64,000 bases of DNA from Pseudomonas sp. A-1 (GTDB lineage: Bacteria > Pseudomonadota > Gammaproteobacteria > Pseudomonadales > Pseudomonadaceae), in contig NZ_SSTC01000010.1 of the NCBI RefSeq assembly GCF_004801855.1, forward strand, positions 19,161-83,160, in the 5' to 3' direction. A model generated the notes under the pieces. It was given only the letters and a program-made list of their open reading frames with translations. It did no database searches and was not told the origin of the DNA. Made by a program: the position numbers and the translations under genes. This document shows positions 1-14,343 of the stretch, piece after piece (position 1 is the stretch's first letter; every line of letters starts with the position of its first letter).

Positions 1-420
1 AACGCACGCGCCCTGGCTATCGGCAGCGGCGCGTCCGCGACGACCAACTTGCGGCAGCAGCAGGTTCTGGAGAACCCCGATCTTTCCCGGAACATGCAGT
101 CGAGCATCGAGGGCAATGCCTTCAGCAACGGCAACGGCGTACTCGGCGTCAACCAGTCGAGCGGCGCCGGCAGCCAGCAGATCAATTCTTTCCGCACGAG
201 CGTGGGCTCGCCCGTGGAAAGTCTGGACGACAGCATTCTCGCTCAGCAGAGCGTGGTGCTTTCGCAGGACTCAGGAGCAGCTGAGTCGGGGCCGGGAGCC
301 CGGGTCGTCGGTACCGACGACCGGGCCTTCGCCGGCAGCAGTGGTGTAGTTCAGCTGAGCCAGAGCGCTGGGGTGGGCAACCGGACGGTAAACAGCCTCA
401 GCATAAGGGTCATGGATTGA
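1..420 (+). CDS. fapB: FapB amyloid nucleator, C-terminal part (left edge)
   Basis: The frame is open from the window edge to a TGA and gives the last 139 residues. Two imperfect amyloid repeats are visible, around fragment residues 38-68 (GNAFSNGNGVLGVNQ, then SQQINSFRTSV) and 108-137 (DRAFAGSSG, then NRTVNSLSIRV). The tail of an earlier repeat (NARALAIGSG) lies at the edge. This is the Asn/Gln-rich repeat pattern of the Fap functional amyloids. In the fap family FapB is the minor, nucleating fibre subunit, exported through FapF. Position directly before fapC and the absence of a C-terminal CxxC argue for FapB rather than a second FapC. The N-terminus and signal peptide lie outside the window. 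Confidence 0.85.
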   Translation, partial: NARALAIGSGASATTNLRQQQVLENPDLSRNMQSSIEGNAFSNGNGVLGVNQSSGAGSQQINSFRTSVGSPVESLDDSILAQQSVVLSQDSGAAESGPGARVVGTDDRAFAGSSGVVQLSQSAGVGNRTVNSLSIRVMD

Positions 421-478
421 CCTGAAACCAACGCAAGTCCAACACGTGTTGCATAAAAAAACTGCAAGGAGAACCACC

Positions 479-1840
479 ATGAAAGCATCGATGACCCTGA
501 AACCGCTGGTGTTCGCCATTGCCGCCGCAATGGCCATCTCGGCACAGGCCGGCCAACGCCACCACCATCAGCACCAGTCCTACCTGCTCGACCGCAATGC
601 CGGTGACGCCACCGCCGAGGTGAAACGCGATCAGTACATCGGCCGTGGCACCCACGTGACCGACGAGGGCACCCAGAACAGCGTCGACATGACCGACACC
701 CTGAGCGACAACGAGGGTAACGTCGGCGCCAACATCGCCGCGGGCAGCATGAACCAGCAGGTCAACGACGTGGCCATCGCTACCGCCGACGAAGCCTTCG
801 TGTTCGGCTCGGCACGCGCCGAGATCGACGTCGACCAGGAAAACCGCGACGGCATCGTCAAGTTCAGTGGCTCGAACGCCGTCACCACCAGCGGCTTCGG
901 CAACAACGCCTCCGGCGCCGTCGGCATCAACGTGGCCTCCGGCAACCTCAACCAGCAGGCCAACGCTCTGGCCATCGCCACCGCCCGGGGCTGGTCTGCC
1001 ACCGCCGAAGTCGAAGGCGATCAGAGCCTGAGCGGCGCCGCCGTGTACAACGAAGCCGCCGGCGTGACCTACACCACCTCGCTCTCGGTCACCAAGGACT
1101 CCAGCAAGTCCCACAGCGCGAGCGGCTCCGCGAGCTCGAGCTACGAGTGGGCCAAGGCCAACGACGAAAGCAGCTCGTACTCCAAGAACGCCTCGGGCTC
1201 CTTCAGCGCCCATCATGACTCGTCCTCTACCGCCGATCATGACTACAGCGCCAGCCTGGATGCTTCCATCGAGAAGAACCACTCGGGCAGCGCCTCGGCC
1301 TCCTGGACCAAGACCCTCGACATCGATGCCGACGCTCATGTGCTGGTGGATGTCGACCGCAACCGCGGACGCGGCCCGGACTTCCACGCCGATGCAGAGG
1401 TGGATGTAAGCGTCGACGCCAGCGGCTCCTGGGGCAAGGACTGGCAATCCGAGTCGTCCGGCAGCGTAGTGGCCAGCCTCGACAAGACCTCGTCGTACTC
1501 CTCCTCCGAGACCCACGACGTCAACAAGAACTTCGAGTCCGACTTCAGCGCCTCCGAGGAGTCCAGCCACTCGGCCAGCGCCAGCGGCAGCGCCAGCGGT
1601 CAGTTCGAGAAGGCCTACGAGGAGGCCAGCAACAGCAGCCTGGCAGCCACGGCTACCTTCACCAAGACTCGCGTGTTCATCGACCCGGTTACCAACACCA
1701 TCAGCCTGGATAACTCGCTGAACGGTGCCAGCGGCAACCTGGGCGTGAACGTGGCCGCCGGTTCCAACAACCAGCAGCTGAACACCATGACCATCGCCGC
1801 CGGCTGCAACGCCTGCAGCAACGGCAACGGCGACCTCTAA
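479..1840 (+). CDS. fapC: FapC major functional amyloid subunit
   Basis: This encodes the main structural subunit of extracellular Fap fibres in the biofilm matrix. The 453-residue product starts at ATG 479, placed 7 bases after an AAGGAG at 466-471. It has a signal peptide (about residues 1-24, ending SAQA) and a His-rich stretch (28-32). Three amyloid repeats lie at about 77-103, 140-168 and 413-441, each with a pattern like GINVASGNLNQQANALAIATA shortened. The C-terminus carries the conserved CxxC (C443, C446). Between repeats 2 and 3 is an unusually long Ser-rich linker, about residues 190-395, with many SxS, SGSAS and KTxS segments. FapC of P. aeruginosa is about 340 residues, so the extra length is in this linker. 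FapB precedes it and fapD follows. Confidence 0.92.
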   Translation: MKASMTLKPLVFAIAAAMAISAQAGQRHHHQHQSYLLDRNAGDATAEVKRDQYIGRGTHVTDEGTQNSVDMTDTLSDNEGNVGANIAAGSMNQQVNDVAIATADEAFVFGSARAEIDVDQENRDGIVKFSGSNAVTTSGFGNNASGAVGINVASGNLNQQANALAIATARGWSATAEVEGDQSLSGAAVYNEAAGVTYTTSLSVTKDSSKSHSASGSASSSYEWAKANDESSSYSKNASGSFSAHHDSSSTADHDYSASLDASIEKNHSGSASASWTKTLDIDADAHVLVDVDRNRGRGPDFHADAEVDVSVDASGSWGKDWQSESSGSVVASLDKTSSYSSSETHDVNKNFESDFSASEESSHSASASGSASGQFEKAYEEASNSSLAATATFTKTRVFIDPVTNTISLDNSLNGASGNLGVNVAAGSNNQQLNTMTIAAGCNACSNGNGDL

Positions 1841-1851
1841 TCACCATGCAC

Positions 1852-1885
1852 GAAGGGAGCCCTGCGCCCGCAGGGCTCCCCTTCT
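1852..1885 (+). terminator. Attenuator-like hairpin between fapC and fapD
   Basis: An 11-bp perfect stem (GGAGCCCTGCG with its complement, 2-base loop) is extended by GAAG/CTTC across a one-base bulge and is followed by a short TCTTT tract. It lies 12 bases after the fapC stop and just before the fapD ribosome-binding site (AGGGAGGT, about 1890-1897). A partial terminator here would let fapB and fapC be made in excess over fapD-F. That role is inferred. Confidence 0.65.
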
Positions 1886-1903
1886 TTCATAGGGAGGTGT
1901 GCA

Positions 1904-2584
1904 ATGCGTCTGGTCATCCTGCCTGTTCTGTGCTGTCTGAGTGGCGCCCTCCAGGCCGCTCAAGTCCCGATGGCCGTCCTCCCGGGCGGCGCACTGGCTT
2001 TCAAGCAGGTCGAGAGCATGCGCGAACAGCGCTTCAGCAACCTGGTGGAACAGAAAACCGATTTCAGCTGCGGCGCTGCCGCCCTGGCCACCATCCTGCG
2101 CCAGGCCTACCGCTTCGATGTGGACGAGACCTTCGTGATCAACGGCATGCTCCTCGGCGCCGACCACGAACTGGTGCGCAACCAGGGCTTCTCCATGCTG
2201 GACATGAAGCGCTACATCGAAAATCTCGGCATGCGCGCCCGCGGCTATCGAATCGAAGCCGATGGACTGGAGCGACTCAAGATACCCGTCGTCGTCCTGC
2301 AGGAGATCCGCGGCTACAAGCATTTCGTGGTCCTGCAGCGCACCCAGGATGGATTCGTCTACATCGGCGATCCGGTGCTCGGCCACAAGCGCTACAGCCT
2401 CGAAGACTTCACCAAAGGCTGGAACGGCATCGTGTTCGCCGTGATCGGCCCTGAATATGACAGGGCCAACGCCCTGCTGAGTCCCCCGGAGCCCCTCACC
2501 GCCCGGAAGCACCTCGATGGCTTCCAGCCGGTCCAGGACGCCGAACTGATGGAGCACGGCTTCATCCAGAGCGATTTTTTCTGA
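1904..2584 (+). CDS. fapD: FapD, C39-type peptidase of the Fap system
   Basis: FapD is a periplasmic papain-like (C39 family) protein needed for Fap biogenesis, thought to process or regulate Fap proteins. The 226-residue product has a signal peptide (about 1-19). The putative catalytic triad is C56 in DFSCGAAALATIL, H140 in YKHFVVL and D156 in IGDPVLG, in the usual C39 order and spacing. The ATG at 1904 has a strong AGGGAGGT upstream. It sits between fapC and fapE as in other fap operons. All three catalytic residues are present, so the enzyme is probably active. Confidence 0.9.
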   Translation: MRLVILPVLCCLSGALQAAQVPMAVLPGGALAFKQVESMREQRFSNLVEQKTDFSCGAAALATILRQAYRFDVDETFVINGMLLGADHELVRNQGFSMLDMKRYIENLGMRARGYRIEADGLERLKIPVVVLQEIRGYKHFVVLQRTQDGFVYIGDPVLGHKRYSLEDFTKGWNGIVFAVIGPEYDRANALLSPPEPLTARKHLDGFQPVQDAELMEHGFIQSDFF

Positions 2585-2648
2585 TAGCGACGTACTGCAA
2601 CCCCCTGCCAGTGGCAAGGACATTGGCAGAACGCCTGCGGAGGTCACC

Positions 2649-3383
2649 ATGAAGCTTCATGTCCTACTGGCTGCCAGTTGCATTGCCGCCAGCATCTCGG
2701 CTCACGCCAGCAATCCGTTCGAAGCGGTCGAACTGAGCGACCAGGAACTCTCCCAACTGCGCGGCCGTTTCGTGATGCCAGGACGCATCGTTCACTTCGG
2801 CGTGACCATGTCCAGCCAGTGGCAGAACGCCAGTGGCCAGGTACTGGGCGGCAGCGTCAGCATGCAGGTCAACGAGAACATGTTTGAGCCGCAGTTCACC
2901 GTCTCGCTCCTGACCAACGACAACGGACAGGGCGCACCGACCGCCGGCAACGGCCAGGTCACCGGCGGCGCCGGACTCTCCGAAGTGCAGGGTGTCAGCC
3001 AGAGCGTACGGGCTGCCGGCGACTTCAACACCGCCCTCAACGGTGTCTCCATCAACATCAGCCGGGGCAGTTCGGCGCCGACGGCGAGCGGCGGGAGCCA
3101 GGGCTTCAGCGGCGTCATCGAAGGCAGCTCCAGCGCCGGCAGCGTGCGCATCAGCCCCAATGCCGGCGGCCTGCAGATCGCGATCCAGGCGCTGGGTCAG
3201 GGCAACAGCCTGCAGCAGATGGGCAGCGGCGGCCTGCAGCAGCACACCGTTATCGGTGGATCCAGCAACACGGTCACCAACCTGGCGACCCTGGATGTGG
3301 TACTGCGCGATCGCGGCCTGAACAGCGATCAGTTGCAACTCAACTGGAACCAGCTGCGCGACCTACGGCCGGTGGGCTACTGA
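2649..3383 (+). CDS. fapE: FapE, Fap fibre-associated protein
   Basis: FapE is a secreted minor component of Fap fibres whose exact function is not settled. The 244-residue product starts with a signal peptide (about 1-20, ending SAHA). The rest is Gly/Ser/Asn/Gln-rich with short amyloid-like strands such as NSLQQMGSGGLQQH and SSNTVTNLATLDV. The assignment rests mainly on this composition and on the position between the C39 peptidase and the outer-membrane exporter. GGAGG precedes the ATG. No domain with known catalytic activity is visible. Confidence 0.82.
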   Translation: MKLHVLLAASCIAASISAHASNPFEAVELSDQELSQLRGRFVMPGRIVHFGVTMSSQWQNASGQVLGGSVSMQVNENMFEPQFTVSLLTNDNGQGAPTAGNGQVTGGAGLSEVQGVSQSVRAAGDFNTALNGVSINISRGSSAPTASGGSQGFSGVIEGSSSAGSVRISPNAGGLQIAIQALGQGNSLQQMGSGGLQQHTVIGGSSNTVTNLATLDVVLRDRGLNSDQLQLNWNQLRDLRPVGY

Positions 3384-3424
3384 TCTACGCTTGAAGCACC
3401 ATCCAACCGATAGGGACTTCGCTC

Positions 3425-4687
3425 ATGTCTCGTTCATATCCGCTTCAGATTGCAATAGGTGTCGCTGCCCTTCTTCCATCCACCTTCCTGCATGCAGCTA
3501 CAGAGGCAGATGTAGCGGCCCTGCAACAGCAACTGCTCGAACTGCGCCAGCGATACGACGCGCAACAGAAAGCCCTGATGGTACTGGAACAGCGCGTGCG
3601 CGAAGTGGAAGCGCAGCCTGGGGTCCCCCAGCCCCAGCGCCTGGCACGCTCTCCTTCCTCCGGCACGCAAGCGACAGGCTATGGAGAAAGCCTGCGCGAA
3701 GACAACTCGCCATCCCGCAGCGTCGGGGACATCTACGACAAGGCCAGCGGCTTCTTCGGCGAAGGCAGGTTCAGCCTGGAAACCGGCCTGACCTACAGCC
3801 ACTACGATGCCCGGCAGATGTTCCTCAACGGCTTCCTCGCCCTGGACGCCATCTTCCTCGGCAACATCGGCGTCGACCAGATCGAGTCGGACAACTTCAC
3901 CTTCGACCTGACTGGCCGCTACAACCTGGGCAACCGCTGGCAGTTCGACCTCAACGTGCCGGTCACCTACCGCGAGACGACCTACGAATCGGCCGGTGCA
4001 ACCGGTGCCGGCGGAGGGGCCGGGGGTGGCACCAACACCTTCTCCTCGGAAACCGTCACCCGCGACCCGGCCATCGGCGATGTCAGCATGGGCGTGTCCT
4101 ACAAGTTCCTCGACGAGGCGCCAGGACGGCCGGATGCGGTCTTCAGCCTGCGGGTCAAGGCACCGACCGGCGATGAGCCCTATGGCATCAAGCTGGTCCA
4201 GTCGCCCACCAACACCAACCTCACAGTGCCCGAGGAGCTGCCCACCGGCAACGGCGTGTGGTCGGTCACCCCGGGCATCGCCCTGGTGAAGACCGTCGAT
4301 CCGGCCGTGCTGTTCGCCAACCTCTCCTATACCCACAACTTCGAGGAGTCCTTCGACGACATCAGCTCCACGCCCGGCCAGAAGCTCGGCGGCAAGGTCA
4401 AGCTGGGCGACTGGTTCCAGTACGGCCTGGGCACTGCCTTCGCCCTCAACGACCGCATGAGCCTGTCCTTCTCCTACTCGCAGCTGATCGGCCGGAAAAG
4501 CGAGATCAAGCCCGACGGCGGCGACTGGCAGACCGTCGACAGCAGCGACGCCAATGCGGCCTACTTCAACGTCGGCATGACCTTCGCCCTGACCGACAAG
4601 CTGACCATGGTGCCCAACCTGTCGATCGGCCTGACCCCGGATGCGCCGGATTTTTCCTTCAGCCTCAAGTTCCCCTACTACTTCTGA
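3425..4687 (+). CDS. fapF: FapF outer-membrane amyloid exporter
   Basis: FapF forms a trimeric beta-barrel in the outer membrane that secretes Fap subunits. The 420-residue product has a signal peptide (about 1-24). A heptad-rich coiled-coil segment follows at about 27-62 ([20 protein letters not shown]), the trimerisation element described for FapF, and then a linker. An amphipathic beta-barrel runs from about residue 105 to the terminal FSLKFPYYF, an aromatic C-terminal strand typical of outer-membrane proteins. A Gly-rich loop (GAGGGAGGGT) lies near residue 197. It closes the operon and a strong terminator follows. Confidence 0.92.
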   Translation: MSRSYPLQIAIGVAALLPSTFLHAATEADVAALQQQLLELRQRYDAQQKALMVLEQRVREVEAQPGVPQPQRLARSPSSGTQATGYGESLREDNSPSRSVGDIYDKASGFFGEGRFSLETGLTYSHYDARQMFLNGFLALDAIFLGNIGVDQIESDNFTFDLTGRYNLGNRWQFDLNVPVTYRETTYESAGATGAGGGAGGGTNTFSSETVTRDPAIGDVSMGVSYKFLDEAPGRPDAVFSLRVKAPTGDEPYGIKLVQSPTNTNLTVPEELPTGNGVWSVTPGIALVKTVDPAVLFANLSYTHNFEESFDDISSTPGQKLGGKVKLGDWFQYGLGTAFALNDRMSLSFSYSQLIGRKSEIKPDGGDWQTVDSSDANAAYFNVGMTFALTDKLTMVPNLSIGLTPDAPDFSFSLKFPYYF

Positions 4688-4696
4688 CCCTGCGCA

Positions 4697-4732
4697 AAAG
4701 CCCCGGCCGGATGTTCCTCCGGCCGGGGCTTT
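4697..4732 (+). terminator. Rho-independent terminator after fapF
   Basis: A 14-bp perfect stem, AAAGCCCCGGCCGG against its complement with an 8-base loop (4711-4718), begins 9 bases after the fapF stop. It ends 13 bases before the stop of the convergent regulator gene, so it may serve both strands. Confidence 0.85.
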
Positions 4733-4744
4733 ACATGGTGGCAG

Positions 4745-6058
<1,314 letters not shown>

Positions 6059-6168
6059 GTTCCATCCTGGTTATTCGCTAATAATCTCTGAAGAGACATC
6101 GGCGCTGCTGGAATGAAACTAGCAAAGGGGAAGACGGGAGCTTAGATGGTTTTGTGATAATCGAAATT

Positions 6169-6194
6169 ACAAAGGGCGGATATCCGCCCTTTGT
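6169..6194. terminator. 26-bp perfect palindrome downstream of nfuA
   Basis: ACAAAGGGCGGAT is followed at once by its exact complement with no spacer. On the plus strand it is followed by GATTTTTC. On the minus strand, the direction of nfuA, it is followed by AATTTC. It lies 35 bases past the nfuA stop, so a terminator is the simplest reading. The loop-free symmetry also fits a protein-binding site for the divergent regulator region (6059-6228). Confidence 0.6.
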
Positions 6195-6228
6195 GATTTT
6201 TCACTGCAATATCCGGAAAATGGGCTAC

Positions 6229-6813
6229 TCAGTAGTAGGCATTTTCCTTATTGGTGTGGTCGGTGACATCGCGCACGCCCTTCAGTTCGGGGATGCGTTC
6301 CATCAGGGTCTTCTCGACGCCGTCCTTGAGGGTCATGTCGACCATGCCGCAACCCTGGCAGCCGCCGCCGAAGCGCAGGATGGCGACGCCTTCGTCGTCG
6401 ATGTCGACCAGCGAAACCATGCCGCCGTGGCTGGCCAGCCCCGGATTGACCTCGGTCTGCAGGTAGTAGTTGATGCGCTCGGGCAGCGGGCTGTCCTCGT
6501 TGACCATCGGCACCTTGGCGTTCGGCGCCTTGATGGTCAGCTGGCCACCCATGCGGTCGGTGGCGTAGTCGACCACGGCGTCCTCGAGGAAGGGCACGCT
6601 GACCGCATCCAGCCAGGCGGTGAAGTCCTTCAGCGCCAGGGCGGTATCCTCGGGCTTCTGCTCGTGCGGCTTGCAGTAGGCGATGCAGGTCTCGGCGTAC
6701 TGGGTGCCCGGCTGGGTGATGAACACGCGGATGCCGATGCCCGGGGTGTTCTGCTTCTCCAGCAGCTCGGCCAGGTAAGCCTGGGCGGATTCGGTGAAGG
6801 TGATGGCGCTCAT
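6229..6813 (-). CDS. nfuA: NfuA Fe-S cluster carrier
   Basis: NfuA assembles and delivers [4Fe-4S] clusters to client apoproteins in the cytoplasm, especially under oxidative or iron stress. The 194-residue product has the degenerate A-type domain (about 1-95) and the C-terminal Nfu domain with the cluster-binding motif [10 protein letters not shown] (CxxC). Length matches the enterobacterial and Pseudomonas NfuA (about 191-194). AAGGAG lies 5 bases before the ATG. It is downstream of cti on the same strand with a 106-base gap, so it may have its own promoter. Confidence 0.97.
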   Translation of the reverse strand: MSAITFTESAQAYLAELLEKQNTPGIGIRVFITQPGTQYAETCIAYCKPHEQKPEDTALALKDFTAWLDAVSVPFLEDAVVDYATDRMGGQLTIKAPNAKVPMVNEDSPLPERINYYLQTEVNPGLASHGGMVSLVDIDDEGVAILRFGGGCQGCGMVDMTLKDGVEKTLMERIPELKGVRDVTDHTNKENAYY

Positions 6814-6919
6814 GGGAACTCCTTGCAGGTATGCGCGCAGTGTACGCCATGCCGGGGCGCGGATAAAGTCCCAGCATTTTGGTAGGAATAGGGCCGGCAG
6901 CGCCTTTCTCCCGACGCCC

Positions 6920-9190
6920 TCACAGGTTCTGATAGCGATTCATGTCCAGCACCCCCGCCTCCACCGGCTGGGTTTCGCGGATGTGCGCGGCCAGGTCGTG
7001 GAACAGCCTCCAGAAGCGCGGATCGCTGCGGCGCACGCCCCAACGCTGCACGATGCGCTCGAAATCCTCCACCGCGTCGGCCTGCTGCAACGAGGCGACG
7101 AAGGCGCCCACCTCCCCTTCGCGCAGGCTGAACAGGAAGTTCGGGTAGCTGGTCAGCACCTCCGGGTAGAGGGTCAGGCTGTCCTTTTCCGGCTGGTAGC
7201 GCAGCGACTCGCCGAGCATGAAGGCCACGTTGCTGTGCGCGCGGTTGCGCAGCAGGCTGTAGACCTCGCGCCCGCCGCCATCCAGCTCGACACGCAGCAG
7301 GGTTGCCTCCGGCAGGTACTCGATGACTGGCAGATCGCTCAGCGGGCGCGCGGCCAGGGCGCTCAGGCGCTGATCGATGTGCTGCAGCGCCGGGACCGCC
7401 TCGGGGCGGAAACAGCGCCCCTCTTGGCAACGGTTGAACGGATCCGGCCGCGCATTGAGGGTGCCGTAGCGCTCCAGCAGGCGTTCGACGAAGGCCCGCT
7501 TCGGCTCGTCCTCCGGCAGGCGCAGGCCGCTGGGCGTTTCATGGTCGATGCCTTCGTAGTCCAGCCACAGCCTGAGCTTGCCGCCGTCCTGGTACCAGTC
7601 GCCAAGCATGGCCTCGCGTTGTCCGGCGGGCATCAGGCGCAGGAAGTTCTGTTCGGCGCCGTTGCGGATCAGGTCGAAGTACAGACGGGTCTGCGCCTGG
7701 TGCGAGACGTTGCCGAACACGTCGAAGTTGACCACCAACTGGTAGTAGGTGCGCTCCAGCAACGGGAAGTCCAGCCACCACAGGGTCTGCGGCACGGCGC
7801 CGATCAGGCCCTTGCGCACCGAGGCGCTGTCCTGCTGGCGGAAGATGCTCAGCAGCGCGTTGTCGTTGCCGGCCCAGATATGCGACCAGCTTGGATAGGG
7901 CTGGTGCGAGTAGGCCTCGCGGCGTGCCGCCTCGTAGGCATTGCGATTGGCACGGAATTCACGCCAGAGCAGCGGCAGCTGCGCCAGGTCGTCCTGCACG
8001 CCGGGCAGCGCCAGCAGCGGCGTGACCCGCTCGCGGTAGGCGGCATCGGTCAGATAGAGGTCGTGGGCCGGAGCCTGGAACAGGGTCCAGAAGTGGTCGC
8101 GGATCACATCGGTGGCGATCTGCCCGCGACATACCGGGCCGCGGATGAAGGTACGCACGATGTATTCGGCGTTGTCGAGCATGAACTGGTAGCGCGCACC
8201 GGCGGGAATGGCGGCGAAGGTCTCGAACGGATTGGCGCGGCGCTGCGGGCCGTAGCCGGGCACCGCGTCCGCCTGCCAGTCGCCGGAAAAGAACAGCTCC
8301 TCGACTCGTTCCAGTCTGGCGCGACTCAACGGATAGGTGATGTGGGTCTTGTGCACGATCACGCCCTGGATCGGCCGCAGGCGGTAGTGAAAGCTGGTGC
8401 CGGGGTCATCGTTGGGACGCCGGGTGGCGATCACGTCCACCGCCTCGCCACTGGGGGTACGCGAGCGCACCAGCTCGAAGAAGCGCCCGCTTTTCCCCTG
8501 GTCGAAGTACAGGTGGGCGAGGAACAGGTGCTCGTACAGCCAGCGCGCCACCAGCTGCTCGCGGGCGCCGGGGCGGTTGAGCAGCGCCTCCCACGCGGCG
8601 ACCTGCGCCGCCTCGGAAGCGCTGGCGACCACCGGTTCGCCATCCAGGGGCGCGCCTTCGGCCAGCCAGCGGCGCAGGGTGGCGTACTCGCCATCGCTCA
8701 GGCCGCTGACCGCGAAGGGCATGCCGGCACCGGGGTTCCTGCGCGCGAAGTCGTCGAACTGCTCGGGCTTCGGGCACTGGTTGTCGCGGTAGATGCCGAT
8801 CTCCAGATCCTCCGGCAGCTTCGCACCGGGCAAGGGCGCATGGGTGCGGCCCAGCTCCAGCATGCGCGCCACCAGTGCGGCAGCGCCGCCGCCCAGCACC
8901 GAATGGAAGCCCTGCGCCCGCCAGCCGGCCTCCGTCTGCGCATCGACGAACAGCCGCGTGGTGGCGTCGGCCTCGATGCGCTTGCCGTTGTACACCGGCA
9001 CCTTCGAGGCGCCGCGCTGGATGCCGGCAGCGCTGCCGAGGTTGAGCTGGCAGGGCGCGTCGTAGCAGGCATGGCAGGCCACGCACTTCTGCGTGAGGAT
9101 CGGCTGCACGTCGCGAGTGAAGGACAGCGGCGCGGCGGACAGGGGCAGGCTAAGCAGCAGGCTGGCCAGCAGCAGAAGGAAGATGGGCAT
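6920..9190 (-). CDS. cti: Cti, cis-trans fatty acid isomerase
   Basis: Cti converts cis- to trans-unsaturated fatty acids in membrane phospholipids and rigidifies the membrane under solvent, heat or osmotic shock. The 756-residue product has a cleavable signal peptide (about 1-20) and a cytochrome c-type haem site CVACH (C36, C39, H40), followed by a further Cys-rich stretch (ACYDAPC). Both the haem site and the periplasmic location are hallmarks of the family. Its position divergent from metH is the arrangement known in Pseudomonas. The enzyme is usually constitutive and controlled by substrate access, and no regulatory site was recognised upstream. Confidence 0.95.
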   Translation of the reverse strand: MPIFLLLLASLLLSLPLSAAPLSFTRDVQPILTQKCVACHACYDAPCQLNLGSAAGIQRGASKVPVYNGKRIEADATTRLFVDAQTEAGWRAQGFHSVLGGGAAALVARMLELGRTHAPLPGAKLPEDLEIGIYRDNQCPKPEQFDDFARRNPGAGMPFAVSGLSDGEYATLRRWLAEGAPLDGEPVVASASEAAQVAAWEALLNRPGAREQLVARWLYEHLFLAHLYFDQGKSGRFFELVRSRTPSGEAVDVIATRRPNDDPGTSFHYRLRPIQGVIVHKTHITYPLSRARLERVEELFFSGDWQADAVPGYGPQRRANPFETFAAIPAGARYQFMLDNAEYIVRTFIRGPVCRGQIATDVIRDHFWTLFQAPAHDLYLTDAAYRERVTPLLALPGVQDDLAQLPLLWREFRANRNAYEAARREAYSHQPYPSWSHIWAGNDNALLSIFRQQDSASVRKGLIGAVPQTLWWLDFPLLERTYYQLVVNFDVFGNVSHQAQTRLYFDLIRNGAEQNFLRLMPAGQREAMLGDWYQDGGKLRLWLDYEGIDHETPSGLRLPEDEPKRAFVERLLERYGTLNARPDPFNRCQEGRCFRPEAVPALQHIDQRLSALAARPLSDLPVIEYLPEATLLRVELDGGGREVYSLLRNRAHSNVAFMLGESLRYQPEKDSLTLYPEVLTSYPNFLFSLREGEVGAFVASLQQADAVEDFERIVQRWGVRRSDPRFWRLFHDLAAHIRETQPVEAGVLDMNRYQNL

Positions 9191-9320
9191 GAGGCTGTCC
9201 GTGGCGGGCGATGGAGGATTCTAGCCGTTTGCCCAACGCACTGGCGTGCGCGAGCCGTAGGGTTGGCAACTCGCGCAGCATTTGCCTACCGGGCAGGCCA
9301 CGCCCGCGGCACCATGATCG

Positions 9321-9417
9321 TGTCCACGCTCCGCGTGGACACGCAGTCCCGGCCGCTCCGGCGGCCGATGGACGCGGAGCGTCCAGAGATCCGGTTCCCA
9401 CGTGGAACGCGGGAACC
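9321..9417. repeat. Cluster of four REP-like hairpins between cti and metH
   Basis: Four stem-loops lie end to end in the 338-base gap 9191-9528. They are 9321-9341 (9-bp stem, loop TCC), 9351-9366 (GGCCGC/GCGGCC), 9370-9384 (GGACGC/GCGTCC) and 9393-9417 (GGTTCCC/GGGAACC, with three further pairs after one mismatch). Motifs such as GACGCGGAGCGTCC and GTTCCCACG recur in intergenic repeats of pseudomonads and relatives. Apart from the metH leader I see nothing else in this gap. Confidence 0.7.
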
Positions 9418-9528
9418 ATCGACCCCGACAACATGAACAAAATTCATGGCCACCCCCTCCCCGCTCCAGAACCATGCAGCTTTGCTATCATGCCCGCCTT
9501 CACGATCCACCCTCTCCAGGTAGTCCCC

Positions 9529-13239
<3,711 letters not shown>

Positions 13240-13258
13240 GTGATTACGCCGTAGAAGC

Positions 13259-13286
13259 CATGAGGCCCGCGCAAGCGGGCCTCATG
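13259..13286. terminator. Hairpin between metH and the DUF1883 gene
   Basis: A perfect 12-bp stem (CATGAGGCCCGC and complement, loop GCAA) lies 20 bases after the metH stop, between two convergent genes. There is no clear U-tract on either side, so termination may be partial or Rho-assisted. Confidence 0.6.
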
Positions 13287-13322
13287 CATTCAGGAGCAGC
13301 ACATTGAACCGCGGACGGGAGC

Positions 13323-13619
13323 TCAATGCGCCCCCTTCGCCCGTCGAATCCTGATCGAATACTCCAGCTTCGGCTTGCGCGTCACGCTGATCGGGCGGCG
13401 GGTGACGGTATCGAGGGTGATGTTCCAGAAGCCGTCCCCCGGCACGCGGATCTTCGCCGGGAAACGGTCGAAGTGACCGCCGATGTAGTTGTGCCGGGCG
13501 CCGTTCTTGAAGGCGCGGAAGTTGGCGTCGTTCATCAGGCGGATGTTGCAGGGCTGCGAGCTTTCGATGATGACCAGGTCGTCCTCGTTGAGCTGTTCGC
13601 GTTGATGGATGAATTTCAT
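13323..13619 (-). CDS. DUF1883 domain protein
   Basis: A 98-residue soluble protein, MKFIHQREQL onwards, with the features of DUF1883 (an N-terminal HxREQLxxDDLVI pattern, a central GGHFDRFP and a basic C-terminal RKPKLEYSIRIRR). Some DUF1883 proteins are fused to TIR-like domains, but here the domain stands alone. Function is unknown. The start at 13619 is chosen because the upstream part of the open frame is low-complexity and unlike the family. It is convergent with metH. Confidence 0.8.
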   Translation of the reverse strand: MKFIHQREQLNEDDLVIIESSQPCNIRLMNDANFRAFKNGARHNYIGGHFDRFPAKIRVPGDGFWNITLDTVTRRPISVTRKPKLEYSIRIRRAKGAH

Positions 13620-13725
13620 GGTGATTCCAGAGCACGTTGCAAGGCGCGGAACATAGCACGAAGCCGCAGCTTTCGCTCCGTCGCAGCGGTTAAACTCGCC
13701 TCCCCCTCCACGCCCACCGCGAGCC

Positions 13726-14301
13726 ATGAACCTGCAGCGCCTCTTCAAACTGACCGTATGGCTGGCCGGCCTGTGGCTGGCGTGGATCGTGCTGACTCCG
13801 GCTTCCAAGGCGCCGCCGGTGAGCGGCGACCTGGCTGGCGGCCAGTTGCGGATCGGCGATCATCGCGTTGAAGCGCTGCAGCCCTTCCAGCTCGAGGAGG
13901 CGCTGGTGCTGGGGCGCGAGGACTACCGCTTCGACCGCGGCGCCCAGGTCTCGCCCACCGACCTGGCGCTGGGCTGGGGCCCCATGGCCGATCCGGGCCT
14001 GTCCGGGCAGATCGAGATCCGCCAGAGCAACCGCTGGTATTACTGGCGAGCCGACGAGCTGCCCATCCCCCGCCGGGAGATCGAGAGGCACAGCGCCAAC
14101 ATGCACATGATCCCGGCCAGTGCCGCGGTAGCCGCCACGCTGGACTGGCTGCAGGCGGGCGCGCGTATCCGCCTGTCCGGCCAGCTGGTGCGTGTCGAGG
14201 GCGATGACGGTTTCCAGTGGGTCAGCTCCCTGAGCCGGGAGGACACCGGCGCTGGCGCCTGCGAGCTAGTCTGGGTCGAGCAGCTGACCGTGCTGCCCTG
14301 A
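13726..14301 (+). CDS. Membrane-anchored hypothetical protein
   Basis: A 191-residue protein not assigned to a family. One N-terminal hydrophobic segment (about residues 8-24, LTVWLAGLWLAWIVLTP) should anchor it in the inner membrane with a periplasmic or extracytoplasmic remainder rich in Trp and charged residues (SNRWYYWRADELPIPRREI). The C-terminal half, about 125-190, looks like a small beta-fold with the segment GARIRLSGQLVRVEGDDGF, reminiscent of an OB-like strand pattern; this is only an impression. The gene stands alone between convergent DUF1883 and the GFA gene. Confidence 0.7.
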   Translation: MNLQRLFKLTVWLAGLWLAWIVLTPASKAPPVSGDLAGGQLRIGDHRVEALQPFQLEEALVLGREDYRFDRGAQVSPTDLALGWGPMADPGLSGQIEIRQSNRWYYWRADELPIPRREIERHSANMHMIPASAAVAATLDWLQAGARIRLSGQLVRVEGDDGFQWVSSLSREDTGAGACELVWVEQLTVLP

Positions 14302-14323
14302 CCCGGACGCCCGGAAACAAAAA

Positions 14324-14343
14324 GCCCCGCTCGGTGGCGGGGC
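14324..14343 (-). terminator. Hairpin with U-tract on the minus strand
   Basis: GCCCCGC and GCGGGGC are separated by six bases. The flank ACAAAAA on the left becomes a U-tract when read on the minus strand, while the plus strand has only AAAC after the stem. It sits 22 bases after a plus-strand stop, so it either terminates antisense transcription or is a bidirectional terminator that lost its plus-strand T-tract. Confidence 0.5.

Noticed and set aside
9191..9528. Cobalamin riboswitch before metH
   Set aside because: I could not find the conserved B12-box pattern; the leader is filled by REP-like hairpins.
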